Position numbers and translations under genes: made by a program. From contig FOSY01000011.1 in the NCBI GenBank assembly GCA_900114405.1, positions 42,961-106,960 of the forward strand: DNA of 64,000 nucleotides, given 5' to 3'. Of this stretch, positions 10,003 through 18,385 are shown in pieces. The notes beneath the pieces are model-generated. The model was not told the origin of the DNA. It saw nothing but the letters and a program-made list of their open reading frames with translations, and did not search any database. How positions within the stretch are numbered: position 1 is the first letter of the stretch; each line of letters begins with the position of its first letter. The DNA is from Lachnospiraceae bacterium KH1T2 (GTDB lineage Bacteria; Bacillota; Clostridia; Lachnospirales; Lachnospiraceae).

Positions 10003-11805
10003 ATGAAGATTTCAGATTATATAGCAGATTTTCTTGTTCGTAAGGGTGTTAAAGATGTATTTATGATAACCGGTGGCGGTGCAATGCATATGAATGACTC
10101 TTTTGGACATCATCCGGAGCTTCGCTGCACATATAATCATAACGAGCAGGCTACAGGAATGATGGCTGAAGCATATGGAAGACTTACAAACAGACCTGCA
10201 GCAGTATGCATAACTGCAGGACCGGGTGCGGTTAATGCGATGGCTGGTGTCTATGGGGCTTACGTGGACTCTATTCCGATGATTGTATTTTCCGGACAGG
10301 CTAAGCGTGAAACGATGGTTACTGCAAGTGATGTACCACTTAGGCAGCTTGGAGATCAGGAAGCAAAGACTATAGATGCTGTTAAGAGTATGACAAAATT
10401 TGCATACACGATAACAAATCCTAATGAGATACGCTATCAGCTGGAAAAAGCGTGGTTCCTTGCCAACAATGGCAGAAAGGGACCTGTGTGGCTCGACGTT
10501 CCCCTTGATATTCAGGCAGCAACAGTATATACTGATGAGTTAACGGGCTTTGACGAGACTAATACAAAGAAGATCGAATGCCCATATTATGATAAATCAT
10601 ATACAGATAAAATTTTGGAAAAAATCCACGAAGCAAGGCGCCCGGTAATACTTGCAGGTGAAGGAATACGTCAGGGAGATGCATATAAGGAATTCCTTGA
10701 GTGTACGAATTCTTTGAAGATACCGGTAGTGCTTGCATGGAACGCGAATGATCTTCTGTGGGAGGAAAATACATACTTTGCCGGAATGCCTGGAACTGTT
10801 GGAACAAGAGGCGGCAACTTTGTAGTGCAGAATGCCGATCTGCTGATTGTTCTCGGCTGCCGTATGAATTTACGAATAATAAGCTATAATAAGCTTCAGT
10901 TCGCAAAAGACGCCTACAAGATCATGGTTGATATTGATAAGAATGAGCTTTATAAGCCGACGATAAAGATCGATATGCCTATACATGCAGATGTAAAGGA
11001 TGTATGCAGAAGTCTTGCAAATTGTGTAGAAGAAGAGGTTGGAAACCATTCAGAATGGCTTGCATGGTGCAGGAATATCAATAAGAGATACCCGGCAGTG
11101 CTGCCTGAGTACTCTAAAGTTTCCAAGCCTATGAATCCATATCCGTTTATCAGAAAAGTTTCTGAGCAGCTTGGTGACAGAGATGTCATTACCTGTGGAA
11201 ATGGAGCAGCATGTGTTCAGACTTTCCAGGCATTTCATGTAAAGAAGGGTGAAAGGATCTTCACCAATTCCGGAAGTGCTGCAATGGGATACGGCTATCC
11301 TGCAGCTATAGGCGCGGCAGTTGCTCTTAAGGGTGAAAGGGTAGTATGCTTTGACGGTGATGGAAGCTTCATGATGAATGTGCAGGAACTTGCAACAGCG
11401 GCATATAATAAGCTCAATATCAAGCTGTTTCTGCTTAATAATAACGGCTACCATTCAATCCGTCAGACACAGACGAATCTGTTTCATGGCCGCCCGTATA
11501 TTGGAATTGACAGCACAAGCGGAGTCGGTTTCCCTGACTTCGAAAAGCTTGCCGATGCGTTTGGCGTAAAATATGTAAGAATCGATTCGCTTGATGATGC
11601 GGATGAAAAGATAACAGAGGTCCTTAAAGCAGAAGGTCCTGTATTCTGTGAGGCAATAGTTGATCCAAAGCAGAATTTTGAACCAAAACTTTCGTCTAAG
11701 GTAATGCCTGATGGAACCATCACTTCAGCAGAATGTGATGATATGTCGCCATTCCTTCCGAAAGAAGAATATCAAGCAATAAAAGAAGAGGCACAGAATA
11801 TATAA
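10003..11805 (+). CDS. ThDP-dependent acetolactate-synthase-like enzyme (YerE-like candidate)
   Basis: A 600-residue thiamine-diphosphate enzyme of the acetohydroxyacid-synthase superfamily. The N-terminal pyrimidine-binding domain has the catalytic Glu48 in NHNEQ. The central domain follows, and the C-terminal pyrophosphate-binding domain has GDG at 452-454 and an NNN about 27 residues later. No ilvN-type small subunit and no other branched-chain amino acid gene is nearby, and it sits in a cluster making a CDP-3,6-dideoxy-4-hexulose. YerE of Yersinia, from the same superfamily, adds acetyl from pyruvate to C-4 of that sugar. A sugar C-acyltransferase role is therefore my best reading; ordinary acetolactate synthase is less likely. 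Confidence 0.78.
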   Translation: MKISDYIADFLVRKGVKDVFMITGGGAMHMNDSFGHHPELRCTYNHNEQATGMMAEAYGRLTNRPAAVCITAGPGAVNAMAGVYGAYVDSIPMIVFSGQAKRETMVTASDVPLRQLGDQEAKTIDAVKSMTKFAYTITNPNEIRYQLEKAWFLANNGRKGPVWLDVPLDIQAATVYTDELTGFDETNTKKIECPYYDKSYTDKILEKIHEARRPVILAGEGIRQGDAYKEFLECTNSLKIPVVLAWNANDLLWEENTYFAGMPGTVGTRGGNFVVQNADLLIVLGCRMNLRIISYNKLQFAKDAYKIMVDIDKNELYKPTIKIDMPIHADVKDVCRSLANCVEEEVGNHSEWLAWCRNINKRYPAVLPEYSKVSKPMNPYPFIRKVSEQLGDRDVITCGNGAACVQTFQAFHVKKGERIFTNSGSAAMGYGYPAAIGAAVALKGERVVCFDGDGSFMMNVQELATAAYNKLNIKLFLLNNNGYHSIRQTQTNLFHGRPYIGIDSTSGVGFPDFEKLADAFGVKYVRIDSLDDADEKITEVLKAEGPVFCEAIVDPKQNFEPKLSSKVMPDGTITSAECDDMSPFLPKEEYQAIKEEAQNI

Positions 11806-11808
11806 ATT

Positions 11809-12780
11809 ATGAGTGATAAGAAAAAACTCAGCGTGATGATTCCATGCTATAACGAGATTGATAATGTAGGACCGATAAGTGAGGCAATCGTAGATATTTT
11901 TGAAAAACAGCTTCCAAAATATGATTACGAGATCGTGTTCATTGATAACCATTCAGAAGATGGAACAAGGGAAAAGCTTGAAGAGATTTGCTCTAAGAAC
12001 CATCATATAAAGGCAATCCTGAATGTAACAAATTTCGGACAGTTTAATTCACCTTTTTATGGTTTATGCCAATGTACCGGTGATGCTGTGATATCTATGG
12101 CATGCGATTTTCAGGACCCGCCTGAGCTTATACCTAAGTATGTTGCAGAATGGGAAAACGGTTATAAGATCGTCAGTGCAATCAAGGTTTCAAGCCGTGA
12201 AAATGGTTTTATATATTTTCTCAGGAAGTGCTACTACAAGATGATCAGAAATATGTCCACGGTAAAGTTCATTGAGAACTTTACCGGTACAGGACTTTAT
12301 GATAAGTCATTTATTAATCTTATAAGCAAGCTTGACGATCCAATTCCGTTCCTTAGAGGTATCGTTGCGGAGTACGATTTCAAGAGAAAGGATATACCTT
12401 TCGAGCAGCCGAAGCGTCGCGCAGGAAAGACAAGTAATAACTTTTACTCTCTTTATGATGCGGCTATGCTTTCTATAACTTCTTATACAAAAGTCGGATT
12501 GCGTCTTGCTACGTTTATCGGCTTCTTTGCAGGAATGATCAGTTTCCTGATCGCATTGGTATATCTTGTTATGAAGCTTACTCATTGGAATGATTTTTCA
12601 GCAGGATATGCACCGATGGTAATAGGTGTATTTATTATTGGTTCACTACAGCTATTCTTTATTGGCTTAATGGGCGAATATATTTTGAACATCAACACAC
12701 GTATAATGCATAGACCGCTTGTGGTTGAAGAGAAACGCATCAATTTTGATGATAAGAAGGGTTCTGCTGATGAAACTTGA
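11809..12780 (+). CDS. GT2 glycosyltransferase, polyprenyl-phosphate type (GtrB/ArnC-like)
   Basis: A 323-residue GT-A enzyme with the DPM1/GtrB plan: N-terminal MIPCYNEIDNV, an acidic motif in VFIDNHSEDGT, the ACDFQDPPEL catalytic block (near 12100-12126), then two C-terminal helices (about residues 225-300). Such enzymes load a nucleotide sugar onto undecaprenyl phosphate at the inner face of the membrane. The lipid-linked sugar is then used outside by GT-C enzymes, here plausibly the two YfhO proteins or the GT39-like proteins. It starts three bases after the ThDP gene and overlaps the next start by 11 bases. Confidence 0.88.
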   Translation: MSDKKKLSVMIPCYNEIDNVGPISEAIVDIFEKQLPKYDYEIVFIDNHSEDGTREKLEEICSKNHHIKAILNVTNFGQFNSPFYGLCQCTGDAVISMACDFQDPPELIPKYVAEWENGYKIVSAIKVSSRENGFIYFLRKCYYKMIRNMSTVKFIENFTGTGLYDKSFINLISKLDDPIPFLRGIVAEYDFKRKDIPFEQPKRRAGKTSNNFYSLYDAAMLSITSYTKVGLRLATFIGFFAGMISFLIALVYLVMKLTHWNDFSAGYAPMVIGVFIIGSLQLFFIGLMGEYILNINTRIMHRPLVVEEKRINFDDKKGSADET

Positions 12781-13786
12781 TCTACTTTATCAGATAAATG
12801 AGAAATATGCACCATATTGTGGAGCATCATTGGCATCTGTTTTTGAAAATAATAAGCATCTAGAGTCTATACGCGTCTACATTCTCGGAGAGAAGCTTTC
12901 GATGACATCGGAGGCTCGTTTCCGGGAACTTGCGGCGAAGTATGGACGCCAGCTTAATTTTGTCAAGACAGAGCCTTTGATGCTGATGATGAAAAAGCTT
13001 GGTATGCCGGCATATAGAGGCTCTTATGCTGCGAATATGAGGCTTTTTCTGTCTTATGTAATAGGCGATGATGTAGATCGCCTGCTTTATCTTGATGCAG
13101 ATACTATTGTGACAGGTGCATTGGATGAACTTATAAGTATGCCTATGGAGGGACATCCTATAGCTATGGCACTTGATTCGCTCGTGCGTCTTCATAGGGA
13201 AAGACTTGGTTTTACAAGTGCTGATTACTACTATAATTCAGGAGTTATCCTATTTTCTATGAAAGAGTGGAGAGCGCATCATTGCTCTGAAAGAATCGCA
13301 AATCATGTAAAAAATGTTCGTGCATGGTATCCGTCTCCAGATCAGGATCTTTTGAACGTTGTATTGAAAGGCGAGATACTTAAGCTTTCGCCAAGATACA
13401 ATATCCAGCCTATATATATTGCGTTTAGAGTTAAGGATTACTTTAAGACTTTTGGTGCAAGAGGCTTTTATTCTCAGAAGGATATACAGATGGCTCTGAG
13501 TGACCCATGTATATACCACTTTTTCAGATTTGTGGGTGAATTTCCATGGCATAAAGGGAATGTGCATCCCGATAACGATCTTTTTGATAAATACATTGCG
13601 CTGTCACCATGGAAAGATTATGTGAAGCAGCCGGCTGAAAATGGTGTTGTATTAAAGATGGAAAAAGTTCTTTATGCATATTGTCCTAAATGTATTTTCA
13701 TAAAAATATTCAGACTTGCCTACGAACAGTTTATTTATAAGGCAAATAAGGATTCAATGCGTCATAAGATCAATAAGACAATGTAA
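12770..13786 (+). CDS. Glycosyltransferase family 8 protein
   Basis: A 338-residue retaining GT8 enzyme (LgtC/general-stress-protein-A type), normally transferring glucose or galactose from a UDP-sugar. The DxD metal site is in LLYLDADTIV (near 13081-13110), followed by the family's YYNSGVILF segment. ATG 12770 is chosen for the AAGAAGGG eight bases upstream; it overlaps the previous gene by 11 bases. Family members act in the cytoplasm on lipid-linked oligosaccharide. The donor sugar cannot be told from sequence. Confidence 0.87.
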   Translation: MKLDLLYQINEKYAPYCGASLASVFENNKHLESIRVYILGEKLSMTSEARFRELAAKYGRQLNFVKTEPLMLMMKKLGMPAYRGSYAANMRLFLSYVIGDDVDRLLYLDADTIVTGALDELISMPMEGHPIAMALDSLVRLHRERLGFTSADYYYNSGVILFSMKEWRAHHCSERIANHVKNVRAWYPSPDQDLLNVVLKGEILKLSPRYNIQPIYIAFRVKDYFKTFGARGFYSQKDIQMALSDPCIYHFFRFVGEFPWHKGNVHPDNDLFDKYIALSPWKDYVKQPAENGVVLKMEKVLYAYCPKCIFIKIFRLAYEQFIYKANKDSMRHKINKTM

Positions 13787-13803
13787 GAAAAGACTATAGA
13801 TAG

Positions 13804-14853
13804 ATGAAAATATCAATTATTATACCGGTTTATAATCCGGATTCAGATTATTTGAGGAATTGTCTTGACTCGTGTTTAGATCAGACTATTGCAGAGGTGG
13901 TCGAAGTGATCGCAGTCAATGATGGTTCGACAAATGGCTGTGATAAGATTTTAGCTGAATATTCAAAAAAATATGAGCTTCTGACAGTTATAACTCAGAA
14001 AAATCAAGGCACTTCGGTTGCAAGAAATGCCGGACTTGATAAGGCTTGCGGCGATTATATAATGTTTGTCGATGCAGACGACTGGATAGAAAGAGACTGC
14101 TGTGAAAATGCATTAAGAGCAGCATATAATTCAAATAGTGACATAACTTTCTTTGGCTATGCGACAAATTATACGAATCGTCAGATGAACAGAGTTATAG
14201 AAAAGCCAAATGAAAAATTGTTTGAAAGAGATATCCTTCAATTGGCGATACTTGAAGGAAATCCGGAGCTCGGAGCTGTTGAAGTGGGAGCACCTTGGGG
14301 CAAGCTTATAAGGCATAGCGTTATCGAAAAAAATCATGTACGTTACACACCGGGGCTTAAAAAAGGTCAGGATACAGTATTTGTGCTTAATCTTCTTGAA
14401 CATTGCCGTACATTTTCATATTTTTCGTATTTGGGATATCACTATCGTATGAGTGGTGCTTCGATCAGTCACCGTTATAACCCTGAGATAGTCTCAATAA
14501 TGGAAAAAACCTTGAAGGCATACAGTGAATTTGTAAACAAGTACGGTAAAAATGAGCGTTTCAGAGAAGCGGTTGCACGAAAATATTATCGTGTGATGAC
14601 AGGTGAGTATATCATGCTGGATTTCTGCCATCCTGATAATAAAGAAAGCGGAAGTGCATCAAGAAAACGTTTCAAAGACTTACTCGGAAAAGAACCATAC
14701 AAGAGTTCACTGGCGAGAGTAGGAAGAAGAAAGCCGCATGGATATGATGGACTGATTTTTTTGTGCGCAAAAACAAGAAATATAACCCTTCTGTTTGCCT
14801 TAAAGAAACTTGAAATTGCAGTGAGAAATATAGTCATACATCAGTATGGATAA
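13804..14853 (+). CDS. Glycosyltransferase family 2 protein
   Basis: A 349-residue GT-A enzyme of the exopolysaccharide/capsule type. It has SIIIPVYNPD at the N-terminus, VNDGSTNGCD, and the DxD in FVDADDWIERD (about residues 88-98). No confident membrane helices follow, unlike the GtrB-type gene upstream, so it probably works as a peripheral cytoplasmic transferase extending the lipid-linked repeat unit. It lies 17 bases after the GT8 gene and 18 before the GT-C gene. Confidence 0.87.
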   Translation: MKISIIIPVYNPDSDYLRNCLDSCLDQTIAEVVEVIAVNDGSTNGCDKILAEYSKKYELLTVITQKNQGTSVARNAGLDKACGDYIMFVDADDWIERDCCENALRAAYNSNSDITFFGYATNYTNRQMNRVIEKPNEKLFERDILQLAILEGNPELGAVEVGAPWGKLIRHSVIEKNHVRYTPGLKKGQDTVFVLNLLEHCRTFSYFSYLGYHYRMSGASISHRYNPEIVSIMEKTLKAYSEFVNKYGKNERFREAVARKYYRVMTGEYIMLDFCHPDNKESGSASRKRFKDLLGKEPYKSSLARVGRRKPHGYDGLIFLCAKTRNITLLFALKKLEIAVRNIVIHQYG

Positions 14854-14871
14854 CTACTAGGAGAGTTTTTT

Positions 14872-16377
14872 ATGGAAAAGCTTAAAGAGCTTTTTAGAAA
14901 AAAATGGTTTTATATCGTTTGCGGAATAATGATAGCGATACAGCTTGTTTTTTCACTTCATTTCATGGGAAGACAGTACTTTTCTCTTGATGAAGTGAGT
15001 CAGATAGGCTTTATCGCTAAGAAAAATTCTATTGGGAAAATTTTAGATTATTATCTTACAAGTGAAGTGACAAATCTTCCGTTATGGCCTCTTTTGGCAG
15101 CTGTATGGTACAGGATCGTTCCATATGGTGAAGGGTGGATGAGGCTTATAACAGTCATATTATCTACAATATCAATAATCATAATGACAAAAATGGCTAA
15201 AGAATATGGTGGTGAACGTACAGGACTTCTGATGACTGTACTTACTTGCATATCAGCCATAATAATGCAAAAGTGCGGACTTACATTCAGAGTACATGCA
15301 TTTTGGCTCATGTTCACAGCGCTGGTATTTTGGAAGTATATTAAGCGTGTGAAGTCGATGGGGTATGAGAGCTATCGAAGGATAATAACGCTTGGAATAT
15401 GTATGGCGGGGCTTGCGTATTCACATTACTTTGGATGCTTGACGATTGTATATCTTTTTTGCATGGATGCAGTGCTTTTTCTTTTCCGTAAGATCAGGGG
15501 AAGATTCATAATATCTTACCTTATTGGAGGAGGAAGTCTGGTACCTTGGTTTTTATACATGCTTTACAAACGTACTATGAATCTTGAAGAGTTTTGGCCG
15601 AAAGTGCCTACGTTTGAGAGTATTCCGAAAGCACTGAGATTTGTAGTAAGCAACGATGAACCTGTGTATATTTTGCTTTTATTGGCAATGGCGGCATCTG
15701 TGCTTATCTTTATAAAGAAATTCGTGGAAGACGGCAAAGAACTTCAAAATGAATTTATACGTCTTGGTTTTGCAATGATGCCGCTGCTTTTTGCAGTAGG
15801 AGATTATATCTACAGCGCGCATATCAATCAGCATAGCGGTATATTTGTTTATAGATATTTTCTTTCGTGTATACCGGCAGGGCTTCTGAGTGTTGCCGTA
15901 TTTACGGATGATGTATTAAAGGTTCTAAGCGACAAACTTAAAGTATCAGAAATTTTGACCTATGGTCTTACTGCATCATTGGCATTTTTCTACCTTGGAA
16001 GTGGAAACTATTACTTTGATGTCAAAGATGAGATTTCTGCGCCATATGATAATACTTATGGCAATGTCAGAGACGCGATAGTCTCAGACGGCAGATTGGG
16101 TGATGAGAAGACCATGATAGCGATCAATGCTAATCGTGCTAATGCGGATGGTTTTGAAGAGTATTATCTGGAATATGCAGGAACTGGTGAAGATGTTCAC
16201 GTTGTTTCAAATGATGATCCTGATATAGCAGAGCAGATAAATAGTGCAGATCATGTATATATATATCAGGTAATGCATGGTACTCCTGATGTATTTACTG
16301 AGCTGATGGGTAATGATTTCAAGCAGACGCTTTTTGACAAGAATATAGGTCTGTACGTTTTTGAAAGGATAAGATGA
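14872..16377 (+). CDS. GT39-like GT-C membrane glycosyltransferase, copy 1
   Basis: A 501-residue protein with about ten helices and the GT-C arrangement of the PMT_2/ArnT superfamily: an acidic pair in the first outside loop (FSLDEVSQI, near 14980) and a following EVTNLPLWPL segment. These enzymes take sugar from polyprenyl phosphate on the outer face of the membrane. It has a good ribosome site (AGGAG) upstream of ATG 14872. A paralogue of identical length lies at 26188-27693, sharing the SLDE/WLDE loop and the VTNLP motif. The acceptor may be the growing polymer or a surface protein. Confidence 0.82.
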   Translation: MEKLKELFRKKWFYIVCGIMIAIQLVFSLHFMGRQYFSLDEVSQIGFIAKKNSIGKILDYYLTSEVTNLPLWPLLAAVWYRIVPYGEGWMRLITVILSTISIIIMTKMAKEYGGERTGLLMTVLTCISAIIMQKCGLTFRVHAFWLMFTALVFWKYIKRVKSMGYESYRRIITLGICMAGLAYSHYFGCLTIVYLFCMDAVLFLFRKIRGRFIISYLIGGGSLVPWFLYMLYKRTMNLEEFWPKVPTFESIPKALRFVVSNDEPVYILLLLAMAASVLIFIKKFVEDGKELQNEFIRLGFAMMPLLFAVGDYIYSAHINQHSGIFVYRYFLSCIPAGLLSVAVFTDDVLKVLSDKLKVSEILTYGLTASLAFFYLGSGNYYFDVKDEISAPYDNTYGNVRDAIVSDGRLGDEKTMIAINANRANADGFEEYYLEYAGTGEDVHVVSNDDPDIAEQINSADHVYIYQVMHGTPDVFTELMGNDFKQTLFDKNIGLYVFERIR

Positions 16378-16378
16378 T

Positions 16379-17452
16379 ATGAAACTCCTTTTTCTTGGAG
16401 ACTTTGCATATGATTACAATGATGTAAAAGAAGATATAAAGAATATCGGTAATACTATAAAAGAGGAAGATCTCAGAGCGATAATAAACCTGGAAGGTCC
16501 GATATGTGATGGAACGCAGCGACAGATCTTAAAAAGAGGAACACATTTACATCAGGGCGCCGGAACAGTCGGCGCTCTGAAAGAACTTTCAACTATAGGT
16601 GTTACACTTAGTAATAACCACATGATGGATTTTGGAAAAAATGGGTGCAAAGAAACTCTTGAAACTCTTGACAGTGCGGGAATTCTTCATTGTGGAGCCG
16701 GAAGTGATATAAATACAGCTATTAAGCCTATGATAATAAGCGATGATCAGGGCGAGACAGCTGTATTTAATTTTGGCTGGGCAGGAGAAGAGACAGTCTA
16801 TGCCGGAAAGCACAGTTATGGCTGTTCACCAAGAGAGAATAAAGTGGTGCTTGATACTGTAAAGAAATATGCTTTGTCGCATCCTGAAAAAGGGATAATC
16901 GTTACGCTTCACTGGGGCTTTGAATTTAATGCCTATCCTATGCCGTATGATATAGATCTAGGTCACAGACTTTTAGATATCCCTGCTGTAAATATAGTTA
17001 TCGGACATCATCCGCATTGTCCGCAGACTGTGGAGGAATATAACGGAAAGAAGATATATTACTCATTGGGTAATTTTTATTTTAGCTCAAAGAGAAAAAA
17101 TTTCTCAAAGAGAAAATTCCCGACAAAGCCTGTGAACAGAAGTGACTATGGAATCGCTGTTGTTTTTGACACAGCTACAGGAGAAACTTCAGACAGGATA
17201 ATTTTTTATGACAGAGAAAAGGATGAAAGCTATTTTGCAGAAAGTAGTGTGATACCTGAAGTACAGCCGAGAGTTGCGCCTGAATCAAGAGAGTACTTGG
17301 AAATGTATATGCGTTGTGCCCAGAAAAGGAATCCTTTCCTTGGAACAGATGAAAAGCAGAATAAGATTATGACGGCAAAATTTAACTTTGCAAGAAATGC
17401 ACTTAGGTATGTGCCATTTGCCGGTAAATTATTAAAGGTGGTTAAAAGATGA
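16379..17452 (+). CDS. CapA-like metallophosphatase-fold protein
   Basis: A 357-residue protein of the CapA/PgsA poly-gamma-glutamate capsule family (calcineurin-like fold). Visible metal-site motifs are the N-terminal FLGDFAYD, SNNHMMDFG (near 16612), LHWGFEF (near 16907) and IGHHPHCPQ (near 17000). No signal peptide or anchor is evident, unlike CapA of Bacillus, so a cytoplasmic job is possible. No capBC ligase genes are present, so it is unlikely to make poly-gamma-glutamate; CapA-like genes are common in polysaccharide loci, where their substrate is unknown. One base separates it from the gene before. Confidence 0.8.
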   Translation: MKLLFLGDFAYDYNDVKEDIKNIGNTIKEEDLRAIINLEGPICDGTQRQILKRGTHLHQGAGTVGALKELSTIGVTLSNNHMMDFGKNGCKETLETLDSAGILHCGAGSDINTAIKPMIISDDQGETAVFNFGWAGEETVYAGKHSYGCSPRENKVVLDTVKKYALSHPEKGIIVTLHWGFEFNAYPMPYDIDLGHRLLDIPAVNIVIGHHPHCPQTVEEYNGKKIYYSLGNFYFSSKRKNFSKRKFPTKPVNRSDYGIAVVFDTATGETSDRIIFYDREKDESYFAESSVIPEVQPRVAPESREYLEMYMRCAQKRNPFLGTDEKQNKIMTAKFNFARNALRYVPFAGKLLKVVKR

Positions 17453-18366
17453 TGAAAAAAGTAAGCTGCGTAATTCCAAGCTATAAAAGAGATATTTCAA
17501 TTGTGCGAAGAGCACTTATGAGCGTACTGTCACAGACATGGGAAAATATCGAAGTACTTCTTGTGGATGATAACAGAGGAGAGGGTTCCGAGGTATTTAC
17601 TGAGCCGATAAAGGCATTAGCTGATGAATTTGAAAATGTTAGATATCTGAAAACTACAGACCCTTGCGGCGCACAGGCAGCAAGAAATCTTGGAATAAAA
17701 AATGCTGCAGGTGAATATGTCGCATTCCTCGATGATGATGACGAATGGCTCCCTGAAAAGATAAAAAAGCAGGTTGAGTATCTTAAAAAAAATCCGGATG
17801 CAGGAATGTGTTATTGCAGGGGATACATTGTCAATGAGGCGAATAAGATTGCTGATTCCGGTGAAATATATGGAAAATTATTCAAGAGTGAAGTTACTTA
17901 TAAGGAACTTTTAAGAGACGATAAGATAGGAACAACGACTCAGGCTGTTATCCGACGAGAGGTTTTTGATAAGGTGGGCGGATTCGACGAAGCATTTCCG
18001 GCAAGGCAGGATTATGAAATGTGGATAAGGATCAGCAAAAGCTATAGAGTGATCGGCATCAGAGAGCCATTGTTCAAACACTATAAAAATATGACCGGAG
18101 TTAAGCATACTCAGATCTCTAATAGTGCTGAAAAATGCATAAAAGGATATGAGCTTCTTAATGCTAAATATCATGATGACATCATGAAAGATAGAAAAGC
18201 GAGATTTAACATCGTATTTCATCTTGCTCATTTCTATAGAATGGCGGGAAGATCTTCAGATGGATATAAGGAATATGTGAAAGCCTTTTTCTGCTCTCCA
18301 TCAATGTTTATGTTCCAGGGCAGCATTGCAGTACGTAATGCTATAGGGAGATTAAGCTATAAATAA
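17449..18366 (+). CDS. Glycosyltransferase family 2 protein
   Basis: A 305-residue GT-A enzyme with CVIPSYKRD at the N-terminus, the LVDDNRGEGSE donor-site loop, and the DxD in AFLDDDDEWLPEK (near 17722-17757). A GGFDEAFPARQDYEMW stretch (near 17979) provides the catalytic-base region typical of galactosyl- and rhamnosyl-type GT2 enzymes. Its ATG overlaps the capA stop (ATGA), showing coupling. An alternative ATG three bases on makes no practical difference. Confidence 0.88.
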   Translation: MMKKVSCVIPSYKRDISIVRRALMSVLSQTWENIEVLLVDDNRGEGSEVFTEPIKALADEFENVRYLKTTDPCGAQAARNLGIKNAAGEYVAFLDDDDEWLPEKIKKQVEYLKKNPDAGMCYCRGYIVNEANKIADSGEIYGKLFKSEVTYKELLRDDKIGTTTQAVIRREVFDKVGGFDEAFPARQDYEMWIRISKSYRVIGIREPLFKHYKNMTGVKHTQISNSAEKCIKGYELLNAKYHDDIMKDRKARFNIVFHLAHFYRMAGRSSDGYKEYVKAFFCSPSMFMFQGSIAVRNAIGRLSYK

Positions 18367-18385
18367 CTCTTGGGAGGAAAATGAA

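Noticed and set aside
10003..11805. Naming the ThDP enzyme ilvB
   Set aside because: There is no small subunit or branched-chain amino acid gene nearby, and the sugar context fits a YerE-like role better.
16379..17452. Poly-gamma-glutamate capsule operon
   Set aside because: Only the CapA-like gene is present; capB and capC ligase genes are absent.
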